In this document: one piece after another, positions 36,717-45,702 of the stretch
How the letters are laid out: the number at the start of each line of letters is the position of its first letter
Numbering within the stretch: the stretch's first letter is position 1
NCBI GenBank assembly: GCA_018819175.1
Contig: JAHJQQ010000014.1
Span: forward strand, 1 to 64,000
Origin: Gammaproteobacteria bacterium
GTDB taxonomy: Bacteria; Pseudomonadota; Gammaproteobacteria; Thiohalobacterales; Thiohalobacteraceae
Direction of reading: 5' to 3'
DNA length: 64,000 bases
Translations under genes and position numbers: made by a program
Notes under the pieces: model-generated
What the model saw: only the letters and a program-made list of their open reading frames with translations
The model's database searches: none
What the model was told of the DNA's origin: nothing

Positions 36717-37598
36717 TTACCCCAACGGCACGTCTGCCAGACATGCCTTCAATCCCTCTTCCAGCGTCGAATACTTTAGTTTAACGCCCAGGTCCTCGCG
36801 CATCCGCCGCGTGTCCAGGCGTTTGGATTCCTCCATGAAGCCGCGCATACCGAGACTGAGTTGGTCGATTTGATCGCGGCCGATCACGGGCGGTCGAGGC
36901 AGTCCGGTGACATCCGCAATGCGGTTGAAGTAATCGGTCATGTTGGAGGGTTGGCCATCACTGACGTTGTAGGCCGCACCCGGTATCCCGCGCTGCATGG
37001 CGGCTTGGCAGATAGCAATCAGATCGTCGACCTGAATGCGGTTGGTGTAAGGCGAGTCTTCCTCGCGCAGTAACGGCAGACCTTTGCGTAACCGTTCCAG
37101 CGGCAGTTTGCCCGGGCCATAGATACCGGGCACGCGCAGTATAACCACCGGTACACCGGAAGCGGCGCTCCATGCCTGCAGCGCCGCTTCCGCGTCGGCG
37201 CGGCGCAGGGCACGCGGTGTGCCGGGATTGAGCGGATGCGATTCATCCACCCAGTCGCCGCCACAATCACCGTATACCCCACTAGTACTGATATAGACGA
37301 TCCGCGACGGCCGTGTTTCGGGTCTTATCGCAGAGAGCACACGCCGTAACCGCGGATCAGATATCCCCGTTCCCGGCGGTGGCGCGAAATAGTACAACTC
37401 AGCATTCGTGGTAGGCAGTTCCGGCGGATCGGACTCGGCGTCCAGGTCCACCTGCAACGCCTGGGCGTCAAGATCACGCACCGCCGCCGCGGATTCAGCA
37501 CCGCGCACCACCCCCGTCACCGCAACACCCGCGCCGCATAAAATCCGCGCCAGGCGCTGCCCCACATAGCCACAGCCAATGATTAGCACAGGCTTCAC
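36717..37598 (-). CDS. NAD(P)-dependent epimerase/dehydratase family protein (YeeZ-like)
   Basis: 293 residues of the extended short-chain dehydrogenase fold: nucleotide-binding LIIGCGYVGQRLARIL, a strand ending VYISTSGVYGDCGG, then ILRVPGIYGPGKLPL. The usual catalytic YxxxK is not obvious after the SGVYG segment, as in the YeeZ branch of the family. The substrate is unknown. It is divergent from the flavin reductase gene (67-base gap) and convergent with ubiD. Confidence 0.82.
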   Translation of the reverse strand: MKPVLIIGCGYVGQRLARILCGAGVAVTGVVRGAESAAAVRDLDAQALQVDLDAESDPPELPTTNAELYYFAPPPGTGISDPRLRRVLSAIRPETRPSRIVYISTSGVYGDCGGDWVDESHPLNPGTPRALRRADAEAALQAWSAASGVPVVILRVPGIYGPGKLPLERLRKGLPLLREEDSPYTNRIQVDDLIAICQAAMQRGIPGAAYNVSDGQPSNMTDYFNRIADVTGLPRPPVIGRDQIDQLSLGMRGFMEESKRLDTRRMREDLGVKLKYSTLEEGLKACLADVPLG

Positions 37599-37665
37599 CG
37601 GTTTATCTCCTAGTTCAAATAAGCGACAATCGCCGGCCCCTTATCCAGGCCTCACTATCCAGATC

Positions 37666-38706
37666 ATGTCGTTTCAGGTTCATTTAAAGCCCAGTGGCCG
37701 CAGTTTCAATGTCGAACCCGGCGAATCGGTCCTCACCGCCGCGCTCCGCCAAGGCCTGGTCTTGCCCTATGGCTGCCGCAGCGGCGCCTGTGGCAGCTGC
37801 ATGGCCAAGCTGCTGGCGGGACGCATCCGCTATGAGGGCGACACGCCGCCGGCGCTCGAACCCAGCGACATCGAGGCCGGCAAGATCCTCGTGTGTCAGG
37901 CCTTGCCGTTGACGGACCTGTCTCTGGAAACCCGCGAGATCAGCGCGGCCGCCGATGTCGAAATCAAAAATCTGCCGGCGCGCGTCGAGGATATTCAGCC
38001 GCTCACTCACGACATCATGCGGCTGCGTCTCAAGCTGCCGGCCAGCGAACGCCTGCAATTTCTCGCCGGGCAGTATCTGGAAATCCTGCTCAAGGATGGA
38101 CGCCGGCGTGGTTTCTCCATTGCCAACCCGCCACACGATGACGCCTATATCGAACTGCACATCCGCCTGATCCCCGGCGGCGAGTTCACGCATTACGTCT
38201 TCGAGCAGATGAAACCGAAATCGATGCTGCGCCTGGAAGGCCCGCTGGGTTCCTACTATCTGCGCGATGAATCACCACGGCCGGTCATACTGCTCGGTGG
38301 CGGCACCGGGTTTGCACCGCTCAAGAGCATGCTCGAACATGCCTTCCACATCGGTTCCGACCACCCGCTGCATCTGTTCTGGGGCGTGCGCGCCAAACGC
38401 GATCTGTATATGCAGGAGCTGATTCAGGGCTGGCTCGCCGAGCATCCGAATTTCCGCTATACCCCGGTACTGTCGGAACCCGAGGCCGACGATCAATGGT
38501 CCGGCGAAACCGGTCTGGTCCTGGACGCCGTCGCCCGCACCTACCCGAACCTGCATGATTTCGATGTCTACATGAGCGGCCCGCCGGCGATGTGCGATGC
38601 CGGACGCGAACAGTTTCTGAAATTGGGGTTACCTGCGGAGCAGATGTTTTCGGATGCCTTCGAATTTGGGGCCGACGTCCGCGAAAAAGCCGCCAAATCA
38701 GATTGA
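37666..38706 (+). CDS. 2Fe-2S ferredoxin-NAD(P)H flavin reductase (CDP-6-deoxyglucoseen reductase-like)
   Basis: 346 residues from the ATG at 37666. The N-terminal plant-type ferredoxin domain carries YGCRSGACGSCMAKLL with a distant fourth cysteine in ILVCQA; then come an FAD-binding domain (GRRRGFSIANPP) and an NAD-binding domain (VILLGGGTGFAPLKSML). This is the ferredoxin-reductase architecture also seen in oxygenase reductases. In many Gammaproteobacteria it is encoded near ubiD, which suggests a role near quinone synthesis, but the partner is unknown. It overlaps the convergent hemY by nine bases. Confidence 0.87.
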   Translation: MSFQVHLKPSGRSFNVEPGESVLTAALRQGLVLPYGCRSGACGSCMAKLLAGRIRYEGDTPPALEPSDIEAGKILVCQALPLTDLSLETREISAAADVEIKNLPARVEDIQPLTHDIMRLRLKLPASERLQFLAGQYLEILLKDGRRRGFSIANPPHDDAYIELHIRLIPGGEFTHYVFEQMKPKSMLRLEGPLGSYYLRDESPRPVILLGGGTGFAPLKSMLEHAFHIGSDHPLHLFWGVRAKRDLYMQELIQGWLAEHPNFRYTPVLSEPEADDQWSGETGLVLDAVARTYPNLHDFDVYMSGPPAMCDAGREQFLKLGLPAEQMFSDAFEFGADVREKAAKSD

Positions 38707-39960
38707 ACGCGCCTCGACAAGACGCGGCAGATCGTCACTCTCTGCATCATCGCGCGCAGTCGCATCAACCACCAACGCCTTGCCACCGGTTGCCAGCAGC
38801 ATGCCCTTACGATAACACTGGGTCGCCAGATCGGTCTCGCTGAGCTGTTCGGCCAACGCACCCAACAGCTGATAACCCTCTACCGTTGGTGCGATACCAA
38901 TGCCGGCCTCCAGATAACCACGCGCCTTGCCCCAGAGACTGCTGCGCATGGCCAGTCGCCCCAGTGCCAAGAGTAGAATTGGATTGCGATCATGGCTGCG
39001 CAACCACTCTTCAAGGCTATTCAGCTGCTGTGTGGCATCGCCCTGCAAGCGGCCATAAAGATCCACCAGACGATCATCCCAGGTTTTTTTCAGTGCAGTG
39101 CGCAGCAAATCTTCAGCCGCAACATCATCACCCAGCCCATGCAGCTGGGTCGCATAGGCAAACACCAGATCCGCATTCTGTAACAAACGGCGCGGCACCC
39201 GATTCCAGGCATCGCGCAACAGTTCCGCATCGCGACCACGCGCAGCCTGGGCTAATAATTCGCAGTGCAGCCGCACTTCCAGTTGATCCGCCGCGGCATC
39301 TTCCAATACGCCGCGCTTGCGCAGCTCGGGCAGCAGGTCGCGCAGATGCTCCCAATCCTGCAGCCGCTCATACAGATGCATCAGCATTTTCAGTACATAC
39401 GCATGGCGTGGCGCCAGAGTACGCAAATGTGTCAGTGTGGCGAGCGCTTGTTCCATTTGCCGATGCGCGATCTGCAACTCGGCCTGTGTCAGACCGACGG
39501 CGATATCCGCATCGGGCATGCCCTGATGCGCCAGACGTAAATAATGATCGCGACGTTCATGCGCGCCTTGCTGCTGTGCGGCACGCGCTGCAGCCAGATG
39601 ATTGAGCAGCGGCGTTTCACTGTCGGCGGCGTGCTTGAGCAGGCGCTTCTCGGCCGCAACCCAGTTGCCCTCGGCGAGTTCGAGCAGCCCCCGGTTGAGG
39701 TTGTTGCGCGCACGTAATGCCTTGCGGCGCTCTTCCCAATGCCGCAGCCGTTGCGGCGCGCGTTTCAAGCCGGCGAAAAAGCGCAGCACCAGATACAGCA
39801 CGGCAAATCCCAGTAACAGTGTGAACGCCAGCAGCGATACCGTGGTCTCGAGAGTCCATTCACCGTAGCCGATCAACACATAGCCCGGTTCGTTCACCAG
39901 CATCAGACCCAGCGTCACGGCTGCAATCAGACTAATCAACAGCGTGACCAGGAATTTCAT
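38698..39960 (-). CDS. hemY: HemY, TPR-containing inner-membrane protein
   Basis: 420 residues. Two N-terminal membrane helices (VTLLISLIAAVTLGLML and LAFTLLLGFAVLYLVLRFF) are followed by HemY-N and tetratricopeptide repeats. This is the proteobacterial HemY of the hemCDXY operon, not the Bacillus protoporphyrinogen oxidase of the same name; its role in haem metabolism is unclear. Start overlaps the hemX stop (ATGA). Confidence 0.93.
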   Translation of the reverse strand: MKFLVTLLISLIAAVTLGLMLVNEPGYVLIGYGEWTLETTVSLLAFTLLLGFAVLYLVLRFFAGLKRAPQRLRHWEERRKALRARNNLNRGLLELAEGNWVAAEKRLLKHAADSETPLLNHLAAARAAQQQGAHERRDHYLRLAHQGMPDADIAVGLTQAELQIAHRQMEQALATLTHLRTLAPRHAYVLKMLMHLYERLQDWEHLRDLLPELRKRGVLEDAAADQLEVRLHCELLAQAARGRDAELLRDAWNRVPRRLLQNADLVFAYATQLHGLGDDVAAEDLLRTALKKTWDDRLVDLYGRLQGDATQQLNSLEEWLRSHDRNPILLLALGRLAMRSSLWGKARGYLEAGIGIAPTVEGYQLLGALAEQLSETDLATQCYRKGMLLATGGKALVVDATARDDAESDDLPRLVEARSI

Positions 39961-41156
39961 GGCGTCGCCTCGCGCTTGGCGGCCGCCGGCTTGCCGGGTT
40001 CACTCAGATCATCCAGATGCATCTGCTGCCGCAGTAACCGCAACGAGGCACTGATGTCCGGCAGCGCCGGGCGCAGATCAATGCACGCCAGGCGTTCGAG
40101 TTCGGCGCGGGCCGCGGCAATCTGCGGCGCCTCGTTATCAAAGTGTTCGCCCAGCCAGCGTTGTGCGGTCCTGAGGCTGGCGCGATAACTTTCGGACTCA
40201 CCCTGCAATGCCGCCAGGCGTGCGCTGTTCAATTGCAGGCGCAGATTTTCATACAGGAAGAACTGTTGCTCGGGTGCCAGCATCGGGCCGACTGGCGCGT
40301 CATTGCGGCGCACAACCACCAGGCTGCGTAATTCCTGCCAGACCATGCGTGGCAGGCGTGTCCAATCGGTCGTAGTGGGTTCAGTGGTTGTGGTTGCTGT
40401 CTCTGTCGGTGCACTGGTTTGATGATGGACTTGCGCATCCTTGAGCGGCAGCTGATTCACCTGGCTGGCCAGGGTATCCAGCGTTAACGCAATCCCGGCC
40501 AGATCCGGCAGCACCACCCCATCCAACTCGACCAGCTCACGGGCGATCTGTTCACGCACGCCATTGAAGCCCGGATCGGCCAATGTCTGCAGACGCCGAT
40601 CGGCACTGGATAGTGCCGCGCGAGTGGTGAGCACATCGCGATCCAGTTGAATGCGTTGATTGGCCACCTGCAGCAGATACTGCACCTCGGCCAGCATCCA
40701 ATCGCTGCGACTGTTGCCCAGCTGCGCGCGCAGCACACCCAACGAATCTTCCAGGCCTTGCTGCGCATTGGCCAGTTGGCGCTGTTCTTCTTCGATACTC
40801 CGACGGACGCGTTCGGTACTGGCCAGGTCACTGTCCAACCGATCCTTGAAACTCTGCAAGCGTTGTTCTAGCGCCTGACTGCGGCCGTCGATCTGGCCCA
40901 CCACCTGCTCCTGCCAATTACCCTGGCGCTGCACTTCGTGCCAGATGAAATAGCCGCCGACAATCGTGCCAACCGCGACCAGCAGGGCCGCGACGGCCAA
41001 GGGTTGCGCCAGATTCCGACGCGCGCCTTGTGTGGAGGCAGGAGCCGGGGCCGGCGCGGCAGCTGACGCCGATGCGTGGGTTTTGGGATGCATCACGGCC
41101 GGTGTTTCTTTGGCTGTGCTGTCTGGTGTGCTGCCTGCGTTGTTATCTTTACTCAT
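39957..41156 (-). CDS. hemX: HemX family membrane protein
   Basis: 399 residues: a disordered Ala/Pro/Thr-rich N-terminus of about 50 residues, one membrane helix (AVAALLVAVGTIVGGYFIW), then a long coiled-coil and helical periplasmic part (QRLQSFKDRLDSDLASTERV and following). It matches the putative uroporphyrinogen-III C-methyltransferase HemX of gammaproteobacterial hemCDXY operons, but has no SAM-binding motif, so methyltransferase activity is unlikely. Downstream of hemD by 27 bases, and coupled to hemY. Confidence 0.92.
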   Translation of the reverse strand: MSKDNNAGSTPDSTAKETPAVMHPKTHASASAAAPAPAPASTQGARRNLAQPLAVAALLVAVGTIVGGYFIWHEVQRQGNWQEQVVGQIDGRSQALEQRLQSFKDRLDSDLASTERVRRSIEEEQRQLANAQQGLEDSLGVLRAQLGNSRSDWMLAEVQYLLQVANQRIQLDRDVLTTRAALSSADRRLQTLADPGFNGVREQIARELVELDGVVLPDLAGIALTLDTLASQVNQLPLKDAQVHHQTSAPTETATTTTEPTTTDWTRLPRMVWQELRSLVVVRRNDAPVGPMLAPEQQFFLYENLRLQLNSARLAALQGESESYRASLRTAQRWLGEHFDNEAPQIAAARAELERLACIDLRPALPDISASLRLLRQQMHLDDLSEPGKPAAAKREATP

Positions 41157-41183
41157 GGTTCATTCCGTTGTTTGCGGGCACAG

Positions 41184-41975
41184 CTAGGAAAAGTGTTGGC
41201 GTAAGGCCTCAAGCATGGCGGCATCCGTCGCATCGGCGGCGACCACCACCGCGCCGCTATGACCCAGCGATTTTGCCAGATCCCGAATTCGCGCATGGGC
41301 AACCACCATACAGGTGGAACGCAGCAGCTGCATCCCGAGTGTACCAATGATCGCCTGCAAGCTGCGCAGACCCTCGGCGCTGGTCAGTAAAACCGCATCG
41401 ATCGCACCGGCCTGCCACTGTGTCAACAACGGCGCCGGATCGCTGGACGCGGTCACGCGCCGATACAGTTCCAGATAATCCACCTGTGCGCCGCGCGCCA
41501 CCAGCGCGTCGCGCAGCTGCTCGCGCCCACCCTCACCGCGCAGGATCAGGATACGCCGCCCCTGCAGCTGTTGAAATTCCGGCAGCGCCAGCAAAGCCTC
41601 GCTGGAGAAACCGCTGGCTGGGCAGCTGGTCACGACCAATCCGTGTTCTTCCAATCGGCGCGCCGTGGCGCTGCCGACCGCGGCAATCTTCACCTGCGCG
41701 GGCCAGTTCTGCGGCGGCAACAACGCGAAAGTTTGCTCGACCGCATTGGCACTGATGAAGATAGCCGTATCGTAAGCACTCAGTCGCTGCAATTGCACCT
41801 GCAGCGCCGACGGGTTCTTGGCCGGCTGAATCTCTATCACCGGAAAGCGCAGCGCACATGCGCCAGCGGCTTCCAGTAATTGGCATAGCGCCTCGGCCTG
41901 ATGGGCCGGGCGGGTCACCACTATGCCGCGTCCGCGCAGTGCCGACTGGAGATCACTGTCCGCCGCGGCTGTCAT
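41184..41975 (-). CDS. hemD: Uroporphyrinogen-III synthase
   Basis: 263 residues, typical length. The family is poorly conserved; the pieces that identify it are GIVVTRPAHQAEALCQLLEA, IFISANAVEQTFALLP, KIAAVGSATARRLEEHG and VLLTSAEGLRSLQAI. It closes and inverts ring D of hydroxymethylbilane. It lies six bases downstream of hemC, and hemX and hemY follow, giving a standard hemCDXY operon on the minus strand. Confidence 0.94.
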   Translation of the reverse strand: MTAAADSDLQSALRGRGIVVTRPAHQAEALCQLLEAAGACALRFPVIEIQPAKNPSALQVQLQRLSAYDTAIFISANAVEQTFALLPPQNWPAQVKIAAVGSATARRLEEHGLVVTSCPASGFSSEALLALPEFQQLQGRRILILRGEGGREQLRDALVARGAQVDYLELYRRVTASSDPAPLLTQWQAGAIDAVLLTSAEGLRSLQAIIGTLGMQLLRSTCMVVAHARIRDLAKSLGHSGAVVVAADATDAAMLEALRQHFS

Positions 41976-41981
41976 CGCTGT

Positions 41982-42914
41982 TCAGTGCTCTTGATACAGC
42001 TCGTTAAGAATCACATCCGCGCCACGCCCCAACAGATCTTGCGCCAGCACCTGGCCGAGTTCGTCGCCGTCCTCGGGCCGACCGCTGATCACACCCTGGA
42101 TCAACTGGGTGCCGTCCGGTCGGCCGACCAGTCCGCGCAACACCACCACGCCGTGATCGATTTCGGCATAGCCTGCGATCGGCACCTGACAACCGCCGCT
42201 CAGATGCTGGTTCAGTGAGCGCTCGGCGCGCAGCCGGTCCTGGGTCTTGGCATGCGCCAGCGGCCGAATCAAATCGATGACCGCCTTGTCATCGCTACGG
42301 CATTCAATGCCGATTGCGCCCTGGCCGATGGCCGGCAGAATAATCTCGGGGCCCAGCTCCTGACGGATGCGTTCGCCGAAGCCCAATCGCTTGAGCCCGG
42401 CGCAGGCGAGGATGATAGCGTCGTAATCGCCCCGATCCAGTTTATCCAGGCGGGTATTCACATTGCCGCGCAGATCACCGATGACCAGATCCGGCCGCAG
42501 TGCATACAGCTGACACTGGCGACGCAGGCTGGAGGTGCCGACGCGGGCGCCCTGGGGCAGATCTTCCAGCGCCGCATACTGATTGGAGACAAAGGCATCG
42601 CGCGGGTCTTCGCGCTCCAGGATCACCGCGAGCCCCAGACCCTCGGGCAGATCCACCGGGACATCTTTCATGGAATGCACCGCGATATCCGCCCGTCCTT
42701 CCAGCAATGCCTGTTCGAGTTCCTTGACGAACAACCCCTTGCCGCCGACCTTCGCCAATGGACTGTCGAGGATCTGATCACCGCGGGTGGTCATGGTCAC
42801 CAGTTCGACCTGCAAACCGGGGTGATGAAGTTCCAGCCCCTGACGAACATGTTCGGCCTGCCAGAGGGCGAGGGCACTTTTACGGGTGGCGATACGGATT
42901 ACGCTTTGCGGCAT
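41982..42914 (-). CDS. hemC: Porphobilinogen deaminase (hydroxymethylbilane synthase)
   Basis: 310 residues. The dipyrromethane cofactor is carried by C242 in [13 protein letters not shown], the same number as in E. coli. Other hallmarks are [34 protein letters not shown] and [11 protein letters not shown]. It polymerises four porphobilinogen units made by HemB. First gene of hemCDXY; divergent from the thioredoxin-like lipoprotein gene with an 85-base gap. Confidence 0.97.
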   Translation of the reverse strand: MPQSVIRIATRKSALALWQAEHVRQGLELHHPGLQVELVTMTTRGDQILDSPLAKVGGKGLFVKELEQALLEGRADIAVHSMKDVPVDLPEGLGLAVILEREDPRDAFVSNQYAALEDLPQGARVGTSSLRRQCQLYALRPDLVIGDLRGNVNTRLDKLDRGDYDAIILACAGLKRLGFGERIRQELGPEIILPAIGQGAIGIECRSDDKAVIDLIRPLAHAKTQDRLRAERSLNQHLSGGCQVPIAGYAEIDHGVVVLRGLVGRPDGTQLIQGVISGRPEDGDELGQVLAQDLLGRGADVILNELYQEH

Positions 42915-42999
42915 GATAGACAGTCTGTAGGCTCGGATTACGTAGCGGATGGTGGGTGGGTCGCGTCGCTACGGCAGACGCAGGCTGGGAGGATAACGA

Positions 43000-43539
43000 G
43001 TGCGTGAAGTCGGTTGCAAGCCCAAGTATCTCAAGGTCTTGGCATTTGCCTTGGCCCTGCCGCTGCTGGGCTGTGCTGAAACGGAGGCAGACGCAGTGGA
43101 CGACATCGGGATTAGGCCGCGCGTGGAGCAGAGCCGCGACATCCGCGCCGACGCACAACTCGCCCAGACCCATAAGCTCCCGATCCTGCTGGCTTTCACG
43201 ACCGATTACTGCGACTACTGCGAACAGCTGGAGGAGGACTTCCTCCAACCCATGCTGATCAGCGGCCAGTACCAGGACAAGATTCTGATCCGCAAAGTGG
43301 TCGTCGATGCCAGCTACCGCTTCACCGACTTCGACGGCAACGCCACCTATACCGACCAGTTCGCCAACCGCTACAAGGTCCGGCTATACCCCACCGTGCT
43401 GTTCCTGGACAGCCAGGGCAATGAATTGGCCGAACGCATGGTCGGCATCAATACCCCGGAATTCTACGGCGGCTATCTGGACCAGAATATCGACACGGCG
43501 CTAAATCGCGTGCGCGGCCACAACCAACTCAACCCGTAG
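43000..43539 (+). CDS. Thioredoxin-fold lipoprotein
   Basis: 179 residues from a GTG at 43000, supported by GGGAGG eight bases upstream. A lipoprotein signal peptide ends in the lipobox LPLLGC, so the protein is anchored in the envelope. The thioredoxin-like domain has a CDYC active site in FTTDYCDYCEQLEE and the cis-proline in RLYPTVLFLDSQGN. It resembles periplasmic thiol-disulfide proteins such as SoxW or DsbD-C-like thioredoxins, but I cannot name its partner. It lies between hemC and the algR-type gene, facing away from hemC. Confidence 0.82.
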   Translation: MREVGCKPKYLKVLAFALALPLLGCAETEADAVDDIGIRPRVEQSRDIRADAQLAQTHKLPILLAFTTDYCDYCEQLEEDFLQPMLISGQYQDKILIRKVVVDASYRFTDFDGNATYTDQFANRYKVRLYPTVLFLDSQGNELAERMVGINTPEFYGGYLDQNIDTALNRVRGHNQLNP

Positions 43540-43603
43540 GGCGCAATAGCGCAGCGTATCGCGCCGGATGTTTGTAGCCACAGAGCAAAATAGAGAAATA
43601 AGG

Positions 43604-43764
43604 TCAGAGTCGAATGGCACTTACTTAAGGCCAAGTTCTCTTTATTTCGTCATTCCGGCGCAGGCCGGAATCCAGAGGGCCACCCACGGATGCGGGTTCT
43701 GGATCCCGGCATTCGCCGGGATGACGGCGTATCCAGGCTAAGAATAAGTGCCATTCGTCTCTGA
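43604..43764. repeat. MITE-like element with 20-bp terminal inverted repeats
   Basis: TCAGAGTCGAATGGCACTTA at 43604-43623 recurs inverted at 43745-43764 with one mismatch. Inside are two hairpins of the widespread proteobacterial type CATTCCGGC/GCCGGAAT and CCCGGC/GCCGGG near GTCATTCC and GGGATGACG. It holds no gene, fills most of the gap after the lipoprotein gene, and looks like two nested repeats. Confidence 0.72.
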
Positions 43765-43778
43765 ACCCACTTTTTACG

Positions 43779-44507
43779 CTATTTTTCCCGGACACGCGCA
43801 CGCACATCCGGCTGATGGCGGCGGCTGACTTCCAGGCGTTCCTCGATACCCGCCAGCACTACCAGGCACTGGCCATCCGCGTTCTTCTCCAGACCAACCA
43901 CGAAATCGGCCGCGACCAGGGCATTGCGGTGGATACGCAAAAAGCGCCCGGTGAATTCGTCTTCCAGTGCCTTGAGCGGCTCTTCGATCAGATATTCGGC
44001 ATCGCCGGTGCGCACCGTGACATATTTGTTGTCGGCGCGGAAAAAACGGATATCCGTGACCGGGATGAGTTGCAGGTTGCCGCGCACCCGGATACAGATG
44101 TGGTTACGCACCCCGCCGGTATCCAGATCCAATTGAGTGGCCTGGGCGCGCGTCAGCCGCCGCGCATTACCCAGCGCCGCGGCCAGCCGCTCGGCACGGA
44201 TTGGCTTCAATAGATAGTCAACGGCGCAGGCCTCGAATGCCTCCAAGGCATGGTCTCCAAACGCCGTGGTGAAGATCACGGCCGGTGGATCGGGCAGGCC
44301 GGCCAGGTGTCGCGCCGCCTCCAGACCGTCCATGCCCGGCATGCGGATATCCAGCAACACCACATCCGGTTGCAGCTGTCCGCACAGTTCAATCGCGGTA
44401 CGACCCTCGGCGGCCTCACCGCACAGTACGCAATCGGGCAGCTCGGCCAGCAGGCGCCGCAACCGGTCGCGGGCCAGGGTTTCGTCATCGACCAGCAGCA
44501 CCTTCAT
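43779..44507 (-). CDS. algR: LytTR-type response regulator, AlgR family
   Basis: 242 residues: a receiver domain with acidic pair DDE near the start and phospho-acceptor Asp in VVLLDIRMPGMDG, then a LytTR DNA-binding domain (ICIRVRGNLQLIPVTDIRFFRADNK in outline, with HRNALV). It matches AlgR of Pseudomonas, which also lies next to hemC. It is coupled to the sensor gene upstream by a four-base overlap. Targets here are unknown; AlgR elsewhere controls pili, exopolysaccharide and virulence. Confidence 0.87.
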   Translation of the reverse strand: MKVLLVDDETLARDRLRRLLAELPDCVLCGEAAEGRTAIELCGQLQPDVVLLDIRMPGMDGLEAARHLAGLPDPPAVIFTTAFGDHALEAFEACAVDYLLKPIRAERLAAALGNARRLTRAQATQLDLDTGGVRNHICIRVRGNLQLIPVTDIRFFRADNKYVTVRTGDAEYLIEEPLKALEDEFTGRFLRIHRNALVAADFVVGLEKNADGQCLVVLAGIEERLEVSRRHQPDVRARVREK

Positions 44508-45595
44508 TCCGGAGCCTCACCCGTATCAGTCAGGGGGAACAGGACACGCACGCGATACAGGCCTTCGCGTTGATCCATTTCCAGGCGCGCCTCGGGACCG
44601 TAGGCCAGCTGCAAACGTTCGCGGATATTGTCCAAGGCCATGCGGTTGCCATTGCCCTGCGGGCGCTGCATTTGCGTCGGCAGCGGATTGCGCACTTCCA
44701 GTCGCAGTACACCTTTGTTGTAAGTGGCAAGAATATGCACGCGGCCACCACCGGCACGCGGTTCGATGCCGTGATACACCGCGTTTTCGACCAGTGGCTG
44801 CAGCACCAGCGCTGGCACCGGCGCCTGCAGGGGCAGATTCTTCAGCGTCCAGTCCACCGATAAACGATCACCCAGGCGTTGCGCCTCGATACGCAAATAG
44901 CTGCGGGTGAAATTCAATTCCTGTTCGAGCGTGACCTGCTCGCGCATATCACGCATGGTCACGCGGAACAGTTCGGCCAGGTCCTGCACCACTTCTTCGG
45001 CCAGCTCAGGTCGACTGCTGGTCAAAGCTGCAATGGTGTTCAGACTGTTGAATAGAAAATGCGGCCTTATCCGCGCCTGCAAGGCCTGCACCCGTGCCTG
45101 CGCCTCCGCCTGGACCTGCTGGGCCCATTGATGACGCACATAGAAATAGCGCAGCACCATGCCACTGACCAGAGCGCTGATGGCCAGATTGCGTAGCAGG
45201 AAACCAGCGTGATCCAGGCCGGGCTGATCCGCCATGCCGGCCAGACGAAAGGCTATTTCACTGAGCACAACTGTGACGAGTAACAGCGACAGGTAACTCA
45301 CCAGCGACGCGGCGACGCTGCTCATGCGCATCAGCCAGCGGCGGATGCCGCACAGCACCGCAGCACTGACCAGCGCCACCCACTGTACAAATAATGAAAC
45401 CAGCCCCAGCTCACCCCAGTAGTTACTGCTCCAGGGTCCGGCCAGAACCAGAATGAACGCCAACAGCTCCGCCACGACCACCACGGCGAACACCAGGCGG
45501 ATGCCGCAGAAGTTCGGCAGAAAGAAGCTATCACTCAACCCCGCTGTCAGGGCCGAGCGTGGCGCTATCTCGTTCATAGGTTTCTGTTTCGACAT
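44504..45595 (-). CDS. algZ: Sensor histidine kinase, AlgZ/FimS (LytS-like) family
   Basis: 363 residues from the ATG at 45595 (a TTG at 45613 is possible). Four membrane helices in the first 150 residues are followed by a His_kinase domain with histidine in [13 protein letters not shown] and an ATPase region with [13 protein letters not shown]. The usual N-box and G-box are of the unorthodox LytS type. The gene overlaps algR by four bases and is divergent from argH, the same arrangement as algZ next to argH in Pseudomonas. Confidence 0.88.
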   Translation of the reverse strand: MSKQKPMNEIAPRSALTAGLSDSFFLPNFCGIRLVFAVVVVAELLAFILVLAGPWSSNYWGELGLVSLFVQWVALVSAAVLCGIRRWLMRMSSVAASLVSYLSLLLVTVVLSEIAFRLAGMADQPGLDHAGFLLRNLAISALVSGMVLRYFYVRHQWAQQVQAEAQARVQALQARIRPHFLFNSLNTIAALTSSRPELAEEVVQDLAELFRVTMRDMREQVTLEQELNFTRSYLRIEAQRLGDRLSVDWTLKNLPLQAPVPALVLQPLVENAVYHGIEPRAGGGRVHILATYNKGVLRLEVRNPLPTQMQRPQGNGNRMALDNIRERLQLAYGPEARLEMDQREGLYRVRVLFPLTDTGEAPE

Positions 45596-45702
45596 TCCCT
45601 TGTTTATCCTCAAGCCGGCCTACCCCACCCAGGGTGCGTTGGTCCTATCCGGTAATTGGTTATACTTGTCCGCCTCTGCACTGTGCCTACACGGGATCCA
45701 TC

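Noticed and set aside
38698..39960. HemY as protoporphyrinogen oxidase
   Set aside because: The protein has two membrane helices and TPR repeats and lacks an FAD-binding GxGxxG motif, so it is the proteobacterial HemY of the hemCDXY operon, not the oxidase of the same name.
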